Assembly (NCBI GenBank): GCA_003532515.1 | Contig: DOEX01000021.1 | Coordinates: forward strand, 1-5,911 | Source of the DNA: Anaerolineaceae bacterium | Lineage (GTDB): Bacteria; Chloroflexota; Anaerolineae; Anaerolineales; Anaerolineaceae | Length of the DNA stretch: 5,911 nucleotides | Reading direction: 5' to 3' | Shown here: piece by piece, positions 5,704 through 5,911 of the stretch | Layout: every line of letters begins with the position of its first letter | Numbering within the stretch: position 1 is the first letter of the stretch | Translations under genes and position numbers: made by a program | Notes under the pieces: model-generated | Databases searched by the model: none | What the model was told of the DNA's origin: nothing | The model's input: only the letters and a program-made list of their open reading frames with translations

Positions 5704-5733
5704 AAAAAAAGGAGACCAGCAATGGTCTCCTTT
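5704..5733 (-). terminator. Intrinsic terminator for the right-hand minus-strand gene
   Basis: Read on the minus strand, AAAGGAGACC (complement of 5724-5733), loop ATTGCT, then GGTCTCCTTT, gives a perfect 10-bp stem followed by a T run (seven T in all, 5704-5710). It begins 18 bp past the TAG of the partial gene at 5752. On the plus strand only TTTG follows, so it should act mainly leftward. Confidence 0.85.
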
Positions 5734-5751
5734 GTAAACTGTGCTTTATTT

Positions 5752-5911
5752 CTATGCCAAGATCAAACCGCTTTGAGCAGGAATGGTCAATTGATTTAAG
5801 GCGTTGTTTTCCACGGTATAGCTACTATCACCAATCTGATCCTGCAAAACAGTTTGGTCGGCGAAGGCTCCGTATAAGTTAATGTCAATCGTTTGCGGTC
5901 GATCGCTAGCG
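5752..5911 (-). CDS. C-terminal end of a probable alpha-amylase-family (GH13) glycoside hydrolase
   Basis: Only the last 52 codons are in the window, ending at TAG (5752-5754); the start lies beyond the right edge. The tail reads in part QTIDINLYGAFADQTVLQDQ, then SYTVENNALNQLTIPAQSG and LILA. This pattern (a strand, then 'TVL-D', then 'YTV', then 'L-IP--SG-IL') is what I know from the C-terminal beta-sandwich of neopullulanase/maltogenic-amylase-like GH13 enzymes, where it packs against the catalytic barrel. No catalytic residue is visible, so the family call is tentative. A strong intrinsic terminator follows directly. It converges on the kinase operon. Confidence 0.6.
   Translation of the reverse strand, partial: ASDRPQTIDINLYGAFADQTVLQDQIGDSSYTVENNALNQLTIPAQSGLILA

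Larger units (their letters stand above)
5385..5751. other. Noncoding convergent region rich in inverted repeats
   Basis: Between the PAP2 gene and the convergent partial gene on the right there are 367 bp without a plausible coding frame. The first 90 bases hold no clear structure beyond the tandem stops and a weak GACC/GGTC hairpin near 5440. The rest contains a GC-rich repeat, a bulged hairpin, two overlapping stems and a terminator, each listed separately. No obvious intrinsic terminator for the operon is present with a T run on the plus strand. Confidence 0.7.

Noticed and set aside
5618..5733. T-box leader, because GGAGTGAGACCGC followed by a terminator hairpin resembles the T-box AGGGTGGNACCGCG
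   Set aside because: The essential GGN that pairs with the tRNA end is AG here, the plus-strand T run is only three bases, and no plus-strand synthetase or amino acid gene follows; the terminator serves the minus-strand gene.

Overview
The window (about 5.9 kb, roughly balanced base composition) reads as a chromosomal segment of a Chloroflexota bacterium, most likely an Anaerolineae-type lineage. This rests on my recognition of protein style: the secreted metalloprotease at the left, the guanylate kinase variant with GKDAV and MRLDVQG motifs, and the GC-rich intergenic inverted repeat near 5474-5540. No rRNA or marker gene confirms it. I see no phage, transposase, CRISPR or tRNA.

Layout. (1) Positions 1-1663, minus strand: a large open frame with no stop before the window edge. 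It encodes the first 554 residues of a secreted or membrane-anchored zinc metallopeptidase (HEFQH plus a downstream NEG glutamate, then an immune-inhibitor-A-like beta-sandwich). (2) 1664-2067: a noncoding divergent spacer with a TATAAT box for the leftward gene, about three copies of a degenerate 36-bp repeat, a 12-bp perfect palindrome inside a larger inverted repeat, and a -10-like box just upstream of the rightward gene. (3) 2068-3342, plus: a second, unrelated-looking membrane-anchored HEXXH metallopeptidase, poorly characterised. (4) 3412-5384, plus: a compact probable operon of a guanylate-kinase-like P-loop kinase, a rhomboid intramembrane serine protease (ATGA overlap) and a PAP2-family membrane phosphatase (GTG start with a strong Shine-Dalgarno). 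It has its own TATAAT box. (5) 5385-5751: noncoding, rich in nested inverted repeats. It includes a probable dispersed repeat, two structured hairpin regions with competing pairings, and a clear intrinsic terminator facing left. (6) 5752-5911, minus: the last 52 codons of a gene whose tail resembles the C-terminal beta-domain of alpha-amylase-family (GH13) enzymes.

How the genes may work together. The left half is cell-surface or extracellular proteolysis: two divergently oriented zinc peptidases sharing one regulatory spacer. The operon joins a nucleotide kinase homologue with two polytopic membrane enzymes, a protease and a lipid- or isoprenyl-phosphate phosphatase. No single pathway is evident, and the link may simply be co-transcription. 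The most testable oddities are the substituted GMP-binding positions of the kinase, the uncharacterised second metallopeptidase, and the RNA-like hairpin cluster at 5551-5680.
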